Positions 8,813-16,555 of a stretch of DNA of 16,555 nt are shown here, in pieces. Under the pieces are notes generated by a model. That model had not been told where the DNA came from, did not search any database, and saw only the letters and a program-made list of their open reading frames with translations. Location: the NCBI GenBank assembly GCA_964017145.1, contig CAXHKQ010000026.1:1-16555 (forward strand), read 5' to 3'. Position numbers and translations under genes: made by a program. The stretch is from Agrocybe praecox (Eukaryota > Basidiomycota > Agaricomycetes > Agaricales > Agrocybaceae). Positions within the stretch are counted from its first letter, which is position 1, and every line of letters starts with the position of its first letter.

Positions 8813-9360
8813 TCTCTGCAATACGGCATCAAAACCCAGAGTAAATTCCGAATTTTAGATCGAAAGGATTAGATATTAACACGTAACGGACCGCTTGACA
8901 ACACCGTGGGCAAGGCGATTACTGCTAAACGACGTATTGTATTGAAAACTGTTTAATTTTTTAGAATAATTTGTTTGAATACTTCAATAAATCGCATCAC
9001 GAAATTCAAATTTTCAATCGTCGATACAGTAGAACTTGTGTTTTTATAAAAAGTGAATGTTTAGCGAGAAATAACTCATGAATGCGAAACAAATTTGAAT
9101 ATGCCATTAAGACTATTACGACACTTATAACGCATTTGAGAGTATAATTAAAATTGTAAACAAATTTAACACTTATTGTGCCTGTTCTATAATTTGTTCA
9201 CATTGCACAGCTTAGAAATACAATAAAACAGGAAAACAGGGTACGATATGGACACATTACGTTGGGCGGATAACGAAAATGTGTTAATTCAGTATTGTAG
9301 AGAGGTTTGTGCGATTTACAAATATACCACCTTTTTATAATGTGATCTCACTCTGATAAG

Positions 9361-9440
9361 TAATAGCCAGTCAAAGATGACCTATTTCGATACTCCCTAC
9401 AAAAATGCAATCTTCAACAGCTCAAAACATCCGCCCATAG
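9361..9440 (-). repeat. Dispersed repeat family, copy 3 (reverse)
   Basis: The reverse complement reads gagctgttgaagattgca, then gtatcgaaataggtcatctt, then tgactggctat. This matches the second half of the copies at 7012-7160 and 16363-16515. Confidence 0.55.
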
Positions 9441-9611
9441 CTGGAATATGTGTATCTGTATTTTGTCTCTACTTTATCCTTTTCACTGAGTAATGAAGTT
9501 GAAAGTTTTGGCATTTAAAATGAAGTTGATTGTTTCTTTCTCATTTTCCGGATAACACAAGAACGGATATTGCGTAATACAATATTCGTGACGAGCCATT
9601 TTAGAAAGTAC

Positions 9612-9629
9612 ATCACACCAAGGTGTGAT
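9612..9629. repeat. Short inverted repeat
   Basis: atcacacc-aa-ggtgtgat is an 18-base near-palindrome with perfect 8-base arms and a 2-base spacer, in intron 2. No role is evident. Confidence 0.5.
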
Positions 9630-9865
9630 ACTGAAAAGATATTTGTATTCTCATCAAGTCGGCAAACAAATTAATTTCTCCAACGATCTAAATTGCAATA
9701 TTATTTAATCAAAGTTAAAAGTAAAAATCAGTATGTATTTTTGGAAGAATAAATTAATTAAACAGTTGAACTAGCCCGATAAAGTCGAAAATCTATATTG
9801 CAAATCCTGGAAATAGGGACTAACGACAAACATATCTAAAATAGTGAGGAAAACAAATACGGCTC

Positions 9866-9962
9866 ATTCGAAACGTACGGAAACGAGACACGTAAGGGTT
9901 GTTACAAAATATTCGGTATTATGATCTAGAAAAATAGTGTTTTTTCCCTATCTTCCGGGCCT
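9866..9962. mobile_element. Partial copy of the small hAT-like MITE family
   Basis: It shares cgtacggaaacg(a/t)gacac, ggttacaaa and the terminal cttccgggcc(c/t)tg with the right end of the complete element at 11496-11963. No left end or target duplication is found, so this is probably a truncated copy. Confidence 0.6.
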
Positions 9963-10155
9963 TGTACATAACCTTGTACACAAAATTAAGTCTCCATATA
10001 AAACCCAATTGCAAGTGCGAAAAACAAATGATTGAAATTGAAATTCCTGACTTCTGAGAGCACGATTAGATAGATTTCAAGGTCCTACTTATATTCATAA
10101 AGTTTAGGTTACGAGTTACGATAGCATATTCAACCACATCCCTCCCCCAACTCAC

Positions 10156-10877
10156 CCCAATGCACTTCGACACCAGCACCACCACATATTCCCAGCCGGC
10201 GGCGTAATCTTGTACAAGAACTTGCCGAAAATAACACCACAATCGACACCACCATCAGCACTCCCGGCACACCGAACGCCAGCGAATAACAGTCATCCTC
10301 ATCGAAGCACTTCACTCCCTCCCTCAACAACGGCGTCACCGACGTCGAGATCAGCGACCCCCGAATTGATCGAGAAGTAAAACAGCGAGAAATACGTCGC
10401 CATCTGCTTCGCCTGCGCCGGCATCTCAAACTGATCGCCACCAAACGCCGCAACGCACGGCTTAATCCCGCCCGATCCCAGCGCAATCAGACACAGCCCC
10501 AGAATCGTCATCGTCTGTCCGGGCAGATTCCACGTCGGAATCGCGCCAAACGCAATGATCGCCGATCCGGCCGCATAGACAATCGACAGGTACAGAATCG
10601 TCTGGAACTTGCCCAGCCAACTGTCGGACAGGAATGGCGCCGAAAGTGCACATGAAGTACACCAGCATGGTGAACACGTGGTAGATGAGGGTGGCGGTGT
10701 CATCGTCGTAGGCCAGCTTGCGCGTCCAGATACAAGACGAGATTGGTGCGCATGCCATAGTAGCAGAAGCGCTCGCAGAACTCGTTGCTGATGATGAAGC
10801 CAATGGATTTGGGGTAGGGCAGTTTGCGGGGTTCGCCCTCGATGTCGGTGGGCGGGTGGCGACTTGGTGGCCCAGTG
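10156..10877 (-). CDS. yin: POT/SLC15 oligopeptide transporter, coding exon 2 (with indels)
   Basis: This exon encodes the first six membrane helices. It starts after TTGTAG (10879-10878); its first base completes a glycine codon from exon 1. It reads a Pro-rich cytosolic leader, then KSIGFIISNEFCERFCYYGM with the POT proton-coupling motif ExxERFxYYG, then SDSWLGKFQTILYLS, GSGGIKPCVAAFGGDQF (PTR2 signature) and FYFSINSG followed by SLISTSVTPLLRE. It ends ...VSKCIG|GTGAGT at 10156/10155. Five single-base shifts are needed: extra bases near 10726, 10631 and 10360 (in CC, GG and CCCCC), and a missing base near 10232 and near 10185. Corrected, 240 full codons result and the frame meets exon 3 in phase 0. 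These residues define a plasma-membrane H+-coupled di/tripeptide importer; the yin identity is by resemblance to the Drosophila protein. Confidence 0.9.
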
Positions 10878-10989
10878 CTACAATGTGTCGCGTCGTTATG
10901 TGTGTGTGTGTTCGGGGGAGGGGCGAGACCAATCGAGTGCGGGCAATTAATGTCTGGTATGTGAGCGCGAGCATGTGTGTGCTTTGAGA

Positions 10990-11215
10990 TAACGATCACG
11001 CGCGTGTTCGGCGGGCGGCTTCGCTGTCATCGGTCATCACGCAGACAGAGGAGCATGTGGGGCGCGCGTGTTCGCAATCGACGGGTTATTGAGAATCGTG
11101 CGCAGTTAGGATGAAGTGAACTATTTTTTTTCGCTGTGATTGTGTGGCTTCGCGGTTGATAGAATCAGTTCTATTTTATGGGCGACGATACACTCGCCAG
11201 ATGAGATGAACTTGT
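10990..11215. repeat. Diverged duplicated GC-rich segment, copy A
   Basis: Ordered blocks are shared with 12830-13060: ctgtc(a/g)tc...cac, gcg.gtgtt.gc(a/g)atcg, tgcgcagtt(a/g)ga, gtggcttcgcggttgat, aatcagt..tattttat, and ccagat..gatgaact. Order and spacing are kept with many substitutions, which suggests an old duplication. Confidence 0.65.
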
Positions 11216-11417
11216 CGTGTGCACTATAGGTGGATATGAACGAACGTTGATAAAATAAATTGTTCGAATAAAAGAATCACACATTTGAAGATCAGTATAT
11301 GATCTTCGTGTCATTCTATGGTCAATAATGCACTGACATTTGGGCCTTTTTGAATATTTATTGTTCAAGGTATGTGTGTTTCTGTAAGCATTTGTTAAGT
11401 AAATTTCTCGCTTATAT

Positions 11418-11445
11418 ACACTTCCGGACATAAAATAGGAACACG
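11418..11445 (+). repeat. Tc1-like terminal repeat
   Basis: ACACTTCCGGACATAAAATA followed by GGAACACG, preceded by TATAT, looks like the end of a Tc1-family element. The inner block aaataggaaca recurs at about 12079-12090, next to the Tc1 transposase remnant. Confidence 0.5.
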
Positions 11446-11487
11446 TGATATTTTTCAACAGTTTGGCTTCCAGGACCACGATAGAGC

Positions 11488-11971
11488 CTGATAACCAAGG
11501 CCCGGAACTTAGGGCCCTGAAATAGTGGCTAAAAACAGTGAAAAGGGTCTAAAAAAAAACGGTATAAAAACCATTGATTTCTCGATGATATTTCGTAAAA
11601 ATGGGTTTGATTTGTATATTTTCAGAGAAATTAGCAAAAATACGTAGAATTTTTTTCTTTAAATAACTTATTAGTTTTTTTTAACAAAAAATTCAACATT
11701 CATCAGTATGCAATTCGATGAAAACTTGCAGACCTTTTTAAAGGGCCTTAAAAGGCAAAAAAGGGTCTAAAATAGGGCAAATAAGGGAAAAAGGCGAAAA
11801 AGGGTCTAAAAAAAGGGATTATAGATGAAAAAAGGGCCCTAACGTCAAAAAAAGGGCAATAAGGGGAAAAAGGGGATAAAAAGTATAGTTCATTTTAATC
11901 GTACGGAAACGTGACACATAATCGTGGTTACAAATGTTCTGTAGGATGAACTTCCGGGCCCTGCTGATAAC
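11488..11971. mobile_element. 468-bp hAT MITE with A/G-rich core and exact 8-bp target duplication
   Basis: The element runs 11496-11963. It starts CAAGGCCCGGAACTT and ends as the inverse of CAGGGCCCGGAAGTT (13 of 15 matching). The octamer CTGATAAC flanks both sides exactly (11488-11495 and 11964-11971). The interior (about 11510-11885) is an irregular purine-rich array of aaaaagggnct(a)n-like units with no coding capacity. Eight-base duplications and CA(A/G)GGCCCGG ends fit the hAT superfamily. It sits inside Tc1-like debris. Confidence 0.9.
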
Positions 11972-12039
11972 ACATTTGTCCAAATGCAGAAATTTACCTT
12001 GAATCCTGCGTAAGATCATTGAACAAGGTCATCAAGAAA

Positions 12040-12605
12040 ATTATGGACCTCTGCCTCTCAATTGATCTTAGAACAGAGAAATAGGAACAGCATGTCGTAT
12101 AACTGGGGAAAAGCTTCAAGTTGCGTTTTTACAATATTTATTCGGATGCCCCTCAATTTATACCGGCAAACATTGAACCAACTTCATAGAGATGAGGGCT
12201 GAATAGCTGTTCCAAATTTCTCTAACTGTTTGGCCCTAAAATTCACACAGAACATGCGACTAGAGATTCTTGATCGGGTTGAGATCGGACTTTTAAGCTG
12301 GCCCTTGAATAACGCCAAGAGTTGTATCTTGAAGGTAGATTTTATGTTTGTACAGTGTGCTTTTTTGGTGCGTTGACGTGATGATGCTTCTTTCAGTCAT
12401 GCATCATCCATTTTTCTATTTTTGACAGTAGCCTTCTAAAAGATTGTAGTACACGTATAATAAGTGTTCATCAAAATGTTCGTTCTTCCTTAGTAGGCTA
12501 CTTACTTATCGGACTGCCTCATGATTTGCTGTTCCTGTTTGATGAACGTAAATCAATGTCTCATCCACAAAAGACGAATTATTCCACACACTTATCGCGG
12601 CGATA
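12040..12605 (-). pseudogene. Decayed Tc1-family transposase (C-terminal part)
   Basis: Reading the minus strand from about 12600 gives VWNNSSFVDETLIYVHQTG, which resembles the second-aspartate region of Tc1 transposases (VxFxDE). Then at 12289-12260 comes SDLNPIKNL, corresponding to the family hallmark SPDLNPIENLW that holds the third catalytic acid. Then about 12215-12160 reads EIWNSYSALISMKLVQCLPV, matching the terminal W-x(n)-I-x-KLVxSMPxR pattern. Several stops interrupt the frame (for example just before KSDLNP and after KNL), and the Asp/Glu of the NPIE position is Lys. The N-terminal DNA-binding half is not found. It is a non-functional fossil. Confidence 0.75.
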
Positions 12606-12829
12606 TATTTATAAAATGTTGCGTTTTTGGGTACACTGACACAAAACTAGTCTTAATCTAAATCAGAATTATCAATAAGCTTTATAACTATTCTCTCCTT
12701 TGTTCATTATCCGTTAGCTTCCCTAGGTAGGAAAATTGTTCTCATTGCGCATTTTCATTCGATTTTTATTATTATAATTATTTCCAATCATTGGTTTTCA
12801 ATTAACACATTTTCCATTCCAATCTCACT

Positions 12830-13060
12830 GCGGGGCTATGCCGCGCTGTCGTCACACACAAATAGTCAAACGAATTGGCGCACGTGTTTGCGATCGCAGA
12901 GATATTTGTTGTGCGCGCAGTTGGAATGCATGTTGAACTAAATTTTTATTTAACTATGAGTGTGTGTGTTATGGCCTCGTGGCTCGTGGCTTCGCGGTTG
13001 ATTGCAAATCAGTCGTATTTTATTTGCGACAATAAATTCCCCCAGATTTGATGAACTCTT
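12830..13060. repeat. Diverged duplicated GC-rich segment, copy B
   Basis: This is the counterpart of 10990-11215. The clearest shared block is gtggcttcgcggttgat at 12985-13001 (copy A near 11142-11158), followed in both by aatcagt and a tattttat block. Confidence 0.65.
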
Positions 13061-13071
13061 AACGCGCGCGC

Positions 13072-13099
13072 CGTGTGTGTGTGTGTGTGTGTGTGTGTT
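13072..13099. repeat. GT microsatellite
   Basis: About 13 GT dinucleotides (gtgtgtgtgtgtgtgtgtgt and flanks) follow a gcgcgcgc patch. A similar interrupted GT tract lies at 14343-14370. Confidence 0.9.
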
Positions 13100-14955
13100 G
13101 GTTTTCTATATTTTGTGTGTTGAGATAATCTCGCCGTGTTGATCATGTGCGCTATATTGACGAGCCGCACATGACCGACAATTGTGTATCGATAAGAAAA
13201 ACCAGGAAGTTAAGAGTCAGAAACAACGGCACAAAGAAAGTGGATAGAAAAAAAAGTACCAGGGCTATTTTCGAATATCGATTGGGGTTTTGGCAGATAC
13301 TAGATACTAGGCAGATAACACTTCGTAACTTCGACAAGTGAAATAACATTTAGGGATTTTTCGTATTTTCAACAAACAAGTTGATCGCGTGATTTTATTT
13401 TCATATTTCTTGCACTTTTTGAACTTTTTTCTCACTTTTGTTGCATGGTAACTCTGGAACTGTGAACATGAGATCAACACAATGTTCAACATGAATTGTA
13501 GAATTTTCATATCGGTCTACGAAATTTCGGATATGAGATATAGACCATTTTCGATTAGGAAATAAAAGCACATTAGAAAATTGTATACAGAAGGATGATT
13601 TTTTGTTCGTGGTCCAGTGTAATGATAGAATAACACACACAACTGACAACATTTAATGTTAACGATTGTTTCAATAAATAGCTGGCAAATTACGGGTACA
13701 TTTAGATTTAAAGTGATTCCAAGTTTTACTCTACTACTATACTCTAGCATCAATGAACTCAAATATGACTCATACTCTGCAGTGGCTCTCTCAGAGGGGC
13801 AGGAAAGCCTCTTTATTTCATTCAAAAGTCCGTACAAAGTCGACATATCTCTTCAATGATGCTGAGGACAACATTAAATTTATTTATTGTGACGGTCCAA
13901 ATTCCAAAATAATCTTGAATTCATGTGTCGACTTTTGGAAATATCCCTCGTTTGGGAATAATCGTACCAAAATCATGTAGTTTCCCTACAATCAGGGCCT
14001 TGACGATAAGGATTCTGCTGCATATCAAAATATCAACTATATATCCGCGATACAATGTGTCTAGTGCGCACGCTAGTGTGTAGTGTGCACGCCTAGATGT
14101 CAAGAGCACAATTGTAATCTCGGCTGTTATTTTTTTCGCGTGCGCGCGCCCGCAACGCGCTAAGGTACTCGCGCGGTCCGCGGTATTGATGTGGATGTGT
14201 ATGTGTACTCCTACTATATTGTATTGTACGAGCGAGACAATAAATAATCTTCGGCGGCTATCATAATATTGACATATTAGACCTGTATACATAATAGATT
14301 GAGGCCGTAGTCCGCGGCGCGGAGCGATGATAAATTGATTGTATGTGTGTTCGTGTGTGTGCGTGTGCGCAATTATATTTTCCCGCCAATCTTATCAATT
14401 GGGCTGTGCGCGCGCTTACGCTGAAGAGGTGCTCTGCTGAGGTGTCCGATGATGATGGCCAAAGTGACCGTTTTTTTTCGCTCAAGTATGCACCTCCAGA
14501 TATTGTATCGCATGATGGCCAAGTCACCGCTTATTCCGGCAAGAAAAATATTAACAATTCGATTGGAATTTTTATTACACATTAATTGTGCACGCGCGCG
14601 ATGATCATCGTGCAATTTGTTCAGCTGCCGACCAACAATATGTGACTCGAGTGTCGAGTGTCATGCGTATAATTCACGTACTAATTGTACGCAACAGGCC
14701 ACGAAGATCGCACACAGTAAATAAACATCATCCACTCTACCTTGACACACAAGCATCGACAATTCGCACGTACACAAACGCACTTGTGGGATGTTAATTT
14801 TGGGCACACATTGAATGAGCACACACACAATTCGCGAGCACACCTGTTCGATATAATAACATGCTGTCGGATGTAGTGACGCACTCGTACGTCATAGGGG
14901 TTTTTAAGTCTCCGAATAGTTGCACGTCTCTCTGTTGTTTACTATTGCCACTTAC

Positions 14956-14999
14956 CCACCACCACCACCATTGTTTGGCTGCTCATCGATTGCGGTCAT
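14956..14999 (-). CDS. yin: POT/SLC15 oligopeptide transporter, coding exon 1 (N-terminus)
   Basis: The ATG is at 14999-14997 with A at -3. It reads MTAIDEQPNNGGGG and ends with GG|GTAAGTG at 14956/14955, a strong donor. The exon leaves two bases of a glycine codon; exon 2 begins with C, so the join gives GGC and continues TGPPSRHPPTD in the frame of the transporter. This phase match, the strong donor and the promoter about 210 bases upstream are why I choose this start over the ATG at about 10999, which lies in low-complexity GT-rich sequence. A short Gly/Pro-rich cytosolic N-terminus fits the family. The (GGT)n run abuts the splice site. Not proven without a transcript. Confidence 0.7.
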
Positions 15000-15024
15000 G
15001 ATCACTCCCGTCGCGAAAATGCAT
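14983..15024 (-). CDS. Upstream ORF overlapping the transporter start codon
   Basis: A 13-codon frame (MHFRDGSDHDRNR, then TGA) begins 25 bases upstream of the predicted main ATG, in another frame, and ends after it. Its ATG also has A at -3. If the transcript is as predicted, ribosomes initiating here would bypass the main start, so it could lower translation of the transporter. Confidence 0.45.
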   Translation of the reverse strand: MHFRDGSDHDRNR

Positions 15025-15211
15025 CCTCGATCGATCGATCACTCTCTCTCTCACTGACTGAATACTAAATGCACAACACTCTGCGCGCACTCGGCGGGTG
15101 TGTTGGTGGTGGAGCCCAATTGCGCGAGCAAACGACTTTCTCGTCGGAGTGTTGACGAATGGCGTTGGTGTTGTAAGTGTGTCCGCTGTCGCACACTGGC
15201 GACGAGAAACT
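15025..15211 (-). other. yin: Predicted 5' UTR of the transporter gene
   Basis: From the predicted start of transcription towards the ATG. It contains a GAGAGAGA tract followed by a self-complementary GATCGATCGATCGA repeat (15029-15058). The only upstream ATG noticed is that of the overlapping uORF. Confidence 0.5.
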
Positions 15212-15215
15212 GATC
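15179..15215 (-). promoter_or_regulatory. yin: Core promoter: initiator plus DPE
   Basis: On the minus strand TCAGTT lies at 15213-15208, matching the arthropod initiator TCAGT(T/C), with the A (+1) at 15211. At exactly +28 to +32 (15184-15180) the sequence is GGACA, which fits the DPE consensus RGWYV. No TATA box is seen about 30 bases upstream. The coding start lies about 212 bases downstream. The Inr/DPE spacing rule is strict, which strengthens the call, but short motifs do occur by chance. Confidence 0.55.
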
Positions 15216-15239
15216 GCGCGCGCACAGCCAGCGCCAGTC

Positions 15240-15320
15240 TTAATGTCAGCAGCCAGCCAGCCAGCCAGCCGACAGCGCTCAGCGAGTTGCACACGTCGCG
15301 TCGCGCGCGCGCGCGAGCGC
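15240..15320. repeat. Simple repeats upstream of the promoter: (CCAG)n and (GC)n
   Basis: About five CCAG units occur at 15250-15272, then a (CG)n run at about 15298-15318, in a locally GC-rich, CpG-rich patch. They lie at -40 to -110 relative to the predicted transcription start. Confidence 0.85.
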
Positions 15321-15399
15321 GTGTCGAACACACCATATACTCACAGTCACATATCACCCCACCACAATGACGCCGCCGCCGCCGCCCGATTGCCGCAAT

Positions 15400-15640
15400 C
15401 TGGAGATGTATTGGCGGTGTTTGTGTGTATTTCGTTAGGTTGTGACCAACGAATGTATTATTTTTTATTGTCGAAACCTACAAGAGCCGTACTTTTATAT
15501 CAAGATCTAATGATTAGATTGAGCTCTTAAATTATTGTATTGTTTTCCCCTATCATATTCTACATTATGTACATGGAGAGGAGGGAGAGTTGCGTGTCCA
15601 CTTGAGTGGATACGAACACCAAGCCGCCGAACGGGGCCCA
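15400..15640. other. Upstream intergenic stretch
   Basis: No supported gene. It holds a small inverted repeat tccacttgagtgga near 15598-15611. The rest is unremarkable. Confidence 0.4.
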
Positions 15641-15645
15641 CTATA

Positions 15646-15925
15646 AAATAATAATATTGTGACACTACAACCCATTGGCTTCCCTTCTATACTCTCCTTG
15701 TATTTGAAGAGTATAGCAGTGCGTCATAATCGGTTTCGGGATTGAAAATGCCATGTGATTAGCACAGCGATCCAAAGTGTAACCCTAGGCAACATTTAAC
15801 ATCCGTTTCTTTGGATCATCGTGAGATGAAAAATCCCATACCCAAACCCGGGTCTCAAACCCGGAACCTTCCGCTTCCAGTTAGACGACGGGTCACTATG
15901 CTATGATCCCTTTGCTATGGCAGAG
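15646..15925 (-). mobile_element. tRNA-derived SINE-like element
   Basis: On the minus strand an A-box-like TAGCATAGTGACC (15903-15891) is followed about 35 bases later by a B-box-like GTTTGAGAC inside a perfect T-arm, CCGGG-TTTGAGA-CCCGG (15864-15848). The acceptor stem does not pair and no anticodon arm forms, so it is not a working tRNA. About 200 bases of unrelated body follow, ending in a short ATT repeat (ATATTATTATT near 15648-15658), as many insect SINEs do. Boundaries are approximate and no target duplication was identified. Confidence 0.55.
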
Positions 15926-16362
15926 CTTTTGCTGTGACCTATATTGAGTTTCACATTTGTGAATTAGACGAAATATTCATGCAGGTTACGAATCCCAAGT
16001 TGAAATGTTATGTTTAACACCCTCTATTTTGATCCTACTGCTCCTACTGTGAGACTTCCTTCATCCAAAGCCATAATCTGGTGTTGCTTCCCGTATGTGG
16101 TTACTAGGCAACTATAATTGAGCTGACCCATAGTTTTAACCGTTTTAAACGAAGGACTTGTAAAAAAAGGTCTTAGCATAAAATTCCATAAAACATAGTT
16201 CAAAATGTCTCGCGGTGAAACATACATTCGCAGCTTGGAATCAACGAAGTTGGGGCGTATTTTATGCTAGCCTTTCTGTGCCGATCTTGAATATACAGGA
16301 TCATATGAAACGCACAAATCAGTTCAAACGTACAAGGAGATTCCAATGCACGTGTCGGTACG
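15926..16362. other. Intergenic stretch, nothing recognised
   Basis: The longest frame (16227-16024, minus, 67 codons) has no recognisable domain. Composition is ordinary AT-rich intergenic sequence. Confidence 0.4.
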
Positions 16363-16515
16363 GATCACAGTGAGCGTCTAGCTGGTGATTCTATGGGCAA
16401 AATAAAGATACCCGTCTAAAAGGACTCTTGCCAATGCGCACTGTGGCCGAAGATATGAGCAGTTGTAGATTGAGTTTATGTATAGGAGTTTGAAAATACG
16501 TCATCTTCTACTAGC
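16363..16515 (+). repeat. Dispersed repeat family, copy 2
   Basis: The blocks aaataaagatacccgtctaa, atatgagcagttgtagattg and tcatcttctactagctac follow the same order as copy 1 (7012-7160). It continues close to the right window edge. Confidence 0.55.
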
Positions 16516-16555
16516 TACAACTTGCATCTACAGTCCTGCATCAACAGATTTTCAA

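Larger units (their letters stand above)
6844..10155 (-). other. yin: Intron 2 of the transporter gene
   Basis: The donor GGG|GTGAGT is at 10156/10155 and the acceptor CCCACAG ends at 6844. The intron is 3312 bp, phase 0 and AT-rich. It contains the 1273-bp hAT element, two copies of a dispersed repeat (7012-7160 and 9361-9440), and the end of a small hAT-like MITE near 9866-9962. The remaining AT-rich stretches (7170-7520, 8815-9350, 9445-9860 and 9970-10155) show nothing I recognise. Confidence 0.8.
10878..14955 (-). other. yin: Intron 1 of the transporter gene
   Basis: The donor GG|GTAAGT is at 14956/14955 and the acceptor TTGTAG is at 10879-10878. The intron is 4078 bp and phase 2. It contains two diverged copies of a GC-rich segment (about 10990-11215 and 12830-13060), Tc1 debris interrupted by a small hAT element, GT microsatellites at about 13072-13099 and 14343-14370, and GC-rich CG-repeat patches near 14130-14180. 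The stretch 13140-14040 is AT-rich and shows only short, domain-free frames. An acceptor without a strong pyrimidine tract is the weak point of this intron call. Confidence 0.7.

Noticed and set aside
10700..10999. ATG near 10999 as the transporter start
   Set aside because: The leader encoded between 10999 and 10877 comes from GT-repeat sequence (His/Thr-rich) and a plausible acceptor at 10879-10878 joins in phase to exon 1 with a strong donor and promoter.
13140..14040. Several 60-120 codon frames on both strands
   Set aside because: AT-rich intron sequence; no domain, no codon bias, and frames overlap each other on both strands.
15840..15925. Functional tRNA gene
   Set aside because: The T-arm is good but the acceptor stem and anticodon arm do not pair; a tRNA-derived SINE explains it better.
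16024..16227. 67-codon minus-strand frame
   Set aside because: No recognisable family, no splice or promoter context.
1..16555. A novel multi-gene defence or biosynthetic system
   Set aside because: The window holds one recognisable host gene and transposon debris; nothing indicates a multi-gene cluster.

Overview
The window is eukaryotic nuclear DNA, almost certainly from an insect and perhaps a dipteran. It has GT-AG introns, AT-rich introns against GC-rich exons, a TCAGT-type initiator with a correctly spaced DPE, and remnants of Ty3/gypsy, mariner, Tc1, hAT, SINE and MITE elements. There is no bacterial gene organisation.

One gene dominates. It lies on the minus strand from about 15211 (predicted start of transcription) to about 2960 (predicted poly(A) site). 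It encodes a proton-coupled oligopeptide transporter (POT/PTR2, SLC15 family), the counterpart of Drosophila yin (opt1). I reconstruct four coding exons: 14999-14956, 10877-10156, 6843-5607 and 3378-3097. All junctions use GT-AG and the phases agree, giving a product of about 760 residues. Exons 2 and 3 contain about ten single-base indels, mostly in short homopolymers. No stop codon by substitution is seen in the conserved frame. This looks more like consensus errors in the sequence than pseudogene decay.

The introns and flanks hold layered mobile-element debris. Intron 3 (3379-5606) has a tandemly duplicated mariner fragment and a 433-bp MITE with TA target duplications. Intron 2 (6844-10155) holds a 1273-bp non-autonomous hAT element with an exact 8-bp target duplication. 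Intron 1 (10878-14955) holds a decayed Tc1 transposase (minus strand), and a 468-bp hAT MITE with an A/G-rich core and exact 8-bp target duplication lies inside the same Tc1-like debris. Two diverged copies of a GC-rich segment, near 11.0-11.2 and 12.8-13.05 kb, are also in intron 1.

Downstream of the transporter (2660-1640) is a deleted gypsy-type retrotransposon, reduced to part of the protease, the integrase C-terminus, a polypurine tract and a possible LTR. At the left edge (1152-1, minus) is an unrecognised, frame-disrupted coding region with an imperfect repeated peptide motif; it runs off the window. Upstream of the transporter (15.6-15.9 kb) is a tRNA-derived SINE-like sequence.

I see no novel multi-gene system. 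The most informative points are the reconstructed transporter gene with its promoter, the overlapping uORF, the nested transposons, and the unknown left-edge gene.
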